This document shows, piece by piece, positions 15,276 to 16,475 of a stretch of 16,475 nt of DNA. The notes under the pieces are model-generated. The model did not search any database. It was given only the letters and a program-made list of their open reading frames with translations, and was not told where the DNA came from. Each line of letters opens with the position of its first letter. Position 1 is the first letter of the stretch. This DNA is from Gemmatimonadota bacterium (GTDB lineage Bacteria; Latescibacterota; UBA2968; UBA8231): the NCBI GenBank assembly GCA_002712305.1, contig PATE01000132.1, forward strand, positions 1 to 16,475, given 5' to 3'. Position numbers and translations under genes: made by a program.

Positions 15276-16475
15276 CTACCAGCTGGGGCACATACCCATC
15301 TGTTGGTGTCGCTGCTGACGCCCCACGTCGTTGATCCGGATTCCTTTGTCACCATAGTTCACACACGCGAAATTCTGTCGGCCTACGTTTGAATCGGAAA
15401 GATCGACGGTCTTCTCGAGGATCATCTCTTTGGTGACGACATTGATGACGATCGCGTCATAGAGGATCTCGATGAGACGGCGTCGTTGGATTCGACGTTC
15501 GTTCGTCTGATTCTGCTGCGCATATTGCTTGACGACCGTCTTCTGCTCCATGTAGTTGCGATTGAGGCTGCTGGGCAGTGCCTCGCAGGCCACGATCGAC
15601 CAATCGAGCCCGGGGGTCTCACCTACGAAGAAGGCCTCGGTTCGATACTTGTTGATCAGCCCACCCACGTCGTCAAAAAGCTGCGGGTAGTTGCGCACCA
15701 GGTTGAGCATATTCGCCTGCACAACGGCGCCCCCCTTGAAAAACCGCGGCAACCGCGGAATCAGCGCATACGGATGTTCCATGGCCTTCTCGTTGGCCAC
15801 CAACGTGCGTATGTTCGGGTCTCGTGTCTTCTTCTGCCAGCTAAGTTCGAGCTTCTCACGATCGTTGGGCAAGATCTGCATGCCGAGGTATTGTTCCAGA
15901 TCCTCCAGGGAAACTTGGTGGGTCATCAGGTCGAAGTTGAGTTCCTCGTAGGCCTCTTCCTCTTCTTTCGACGCTTGTGGCTGCTCTTTCTTTCGCATCC
16001 GGGTCAGACGCTCTTCCTCGGGCACGTCAACACCTGGTCGGCGACCTACTACGGATTCGTTCTCGGGCTCACCGTCCGCGGTAAACCCAGGCCCATCCTT
16101 CTTCTTTTTCCGATTGTCTTCGCCTTCGGTCGGTGTAAAGCCGGGTGTGTCCTTGGTTTCGTGACCCTCGGTCGGTGTAAAGCCGGGGGTTTCTTCGACG
16201 TCGTGACCTTTGGTCGGGGTGAAGCCGGGTGTGTCCTCGGTTTCGTGACCCTTGGTGGGTGTGAAACCTGGGGTGTCCTCGGTCTCGTGACCCTCTGTGG
16301 GGGTGAAACCGGGCGTGTCCTCGGCCTCGTGTCCGACCGTGGGCTCGAATCCGGGCGTGTCCTCGGCTTCGTGTCCGACCGTGGGTTCGAATCCGGGTGT
16401 CTCTTCGACCTCATGCCCCTTGGTGGGCTCGAATCCGGGCGTGTCCTCGGCTTCGTGTCCGACCGTGGGTTCGAA
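15276..16475 (-). CDS. Unrecognised protein with N-terminal 14-residue tandem repeats (5' end outside window)
   Basis: The frame ending at the TAG 15276-15278 has no stop up to the window edge, giving at least 399 residues. GTG 16025 is the first in-frame start after the repeats, but the coherent repeat peptide upstream shows that the gene continues off the edge. In order it has: eight perfect-length repeats of the form F-[ET]-P-T-[VKE]-G-H-[ED]-x-[EK]-[DE]-T-P-G (16140-16475), a decayed ninth with KKKK, an acidic linker (near 16023-16082), a Glu/Lys-rich stretch (EEEEAYEELNF), and a roughly 215-residue globular domain. That domain includes a basic helix ERRIQRRRLIEILYDAIV and ends in GMCPSW. 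I do not recognise the globular domain. The repeats are acidic and Pro/Gly-rich, as in flexible stalks or surface spacers; that role is inference. The signal peptide, if any, is outside the window. Confidence 0.8.
   Translation of the reverse strand, partial: FEPTVGHEAEDTPGFEPTKGHEVEETPGFEPTVGHEAEDTPGFEPTVGHEAEDTPGFTPTEGHETEDTPGFTPTKGHETEDTPGFTPTKGHDVEETPGFTPTEGHETKDTPGFTPTEGEDNRKKKKDGPGFTADGEPENESVVGRRPGVDVPEEERLTRMRKKEQPQASKEEEEAYEELNFDLMTHQVSLEDLEQYLGMQILPNDREKLELSWQKKTRDPNIRTLVANEKAMEHPYALIPRLPRFFKGGAVVQANMLNLVRNYPQLFDDVGGLINKYRTEAFFVGETPGLDWSIVACEALPSSLNRNYMEQKTVVKQYAQQNQTNERRIQRRRLIEILYDAIVINVVTKEMILEKTVDLSDSNVGRQNFACVNYGDKGIRINDVGRQQRHQQMGMCPSW
16140..16475 (-). repeat. Eight in-frame 42-bp tandem repeats
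   Basis: The 336 bases divide exactly into eight 42-bp units (unit borders 16140, 16182, 16224, 16266, 16308, 16350, 16392, 16434), and the array probably continues past the window edge. Unit 16434-16475 and unit 16350-16391 are identical in all 42 bases although another unit lies between them, and unit 16308-16349 differs from them at three sites. The four units nearest the N-terminus encode F-E-P-T; the four nearer the globular domain encode F-T-P-T. This pattern points to recent duplication or gene conversion within an older array. Confidence 0.95.

Noticed and set aside
16049-16414. Second open frame through the repeat array, rich in Arg, Pro and Thr
   Set aside because: Because 42 is a multiple of 3, every frame without a stop in one unit stays open. 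The frame that continues into the globular domain is the coherent one.
16140-16475. CRISPR array or intergenic satellite
   Set aside because: Units are directly abutting with no unique spacers and the array is in frame with a long coding region.

Overview
The window looks like chromosomal DNA from an uncultured, fairly GC-rich bacterium (by eye about 60% GC). It is densely coded, uses TTG and GTG starts as well as ATG, and has ATGA/TGATG overlaps inside operons. The gene set is SIMPL proteins, TIM-barrel amidohydrolases, a Gfo/Idh/MocA oxidoreductase, an aldo/keto reductase, a sialidase-like beta-propeller and a large OPT-like membrane protein. That mix is common in Planctomycetes, Poribacteria, Latescibacterota and related sugar-degrading lineages. 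The taxonomic guess is inference from gene content only. I see no rRNA, tRNA, CRISPR array, transposase or phage gene.

Layout. (1) 2-2488, plus strand: a tight run of four genes: the tail of one SIMPL protein, a complete SIMPL probable lipoprotein, an amidohydrolase with its full metal-ligand set, and a translationally coupled amidohydrolase-like partner that has lost every ligand. It ends in a nested stem-loop (2496-2545). (2) 2605-4800: a divergent pair, a Gfo/Idh/MocA dehydrogenase (minus) and a calcineurin-like phosphoesterase (plus). The phosphoesterase runs 14 bases into the next, convergent operon. (3) 10173-4787, minus strand: a five-gene MacAB-type efflux/export operon, in order: SH3b-like exported protein, ABC ATPase, adaptor A, adaptor B, MacB/FtsX permease. 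It has two paralogous adaptors for one permease and no outer-membrane channel gene in view. An inverted repeat (10217-10241) sits just upstream. (4) 11805-10297, minus strand: a beta-propeller protein of glycoside-hydrolase/sialidase type. (5) 11806-12169: a 364-base gap with a possible gene remnant, a 7+7 bp inverted repeat and a cluster of five consecutive short hairpins. (6) 14131-12170 (minus): an OPT-like multi-pass membrane protein (probably the DUF6785 group), divergent from an aldo/keto reductase (14296-15255, plus). (7) 15276 to the window edge (minus): an unrecognised protein whose N-terminal part in view is eight 14-residue tandem repeats. Its reading frame stays open to base 16475, well beyond the first usable start codon at 16025.

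How they may work together: the amidohydrolases, the dehydrogenase, the aldo/keto reductase, the propeller protein and the OPT-like carrier would fit uptake and stepwise modification of an unusual sugar or sugar-acid, but they are not one operon and no substrate can be read from the sequence. The efflux operon appears to be an independent envelope module. The most unusual items are the 42-bp in-frame repeat protein, the active/inactive amidohydrolase pair and the hairpin cluster.
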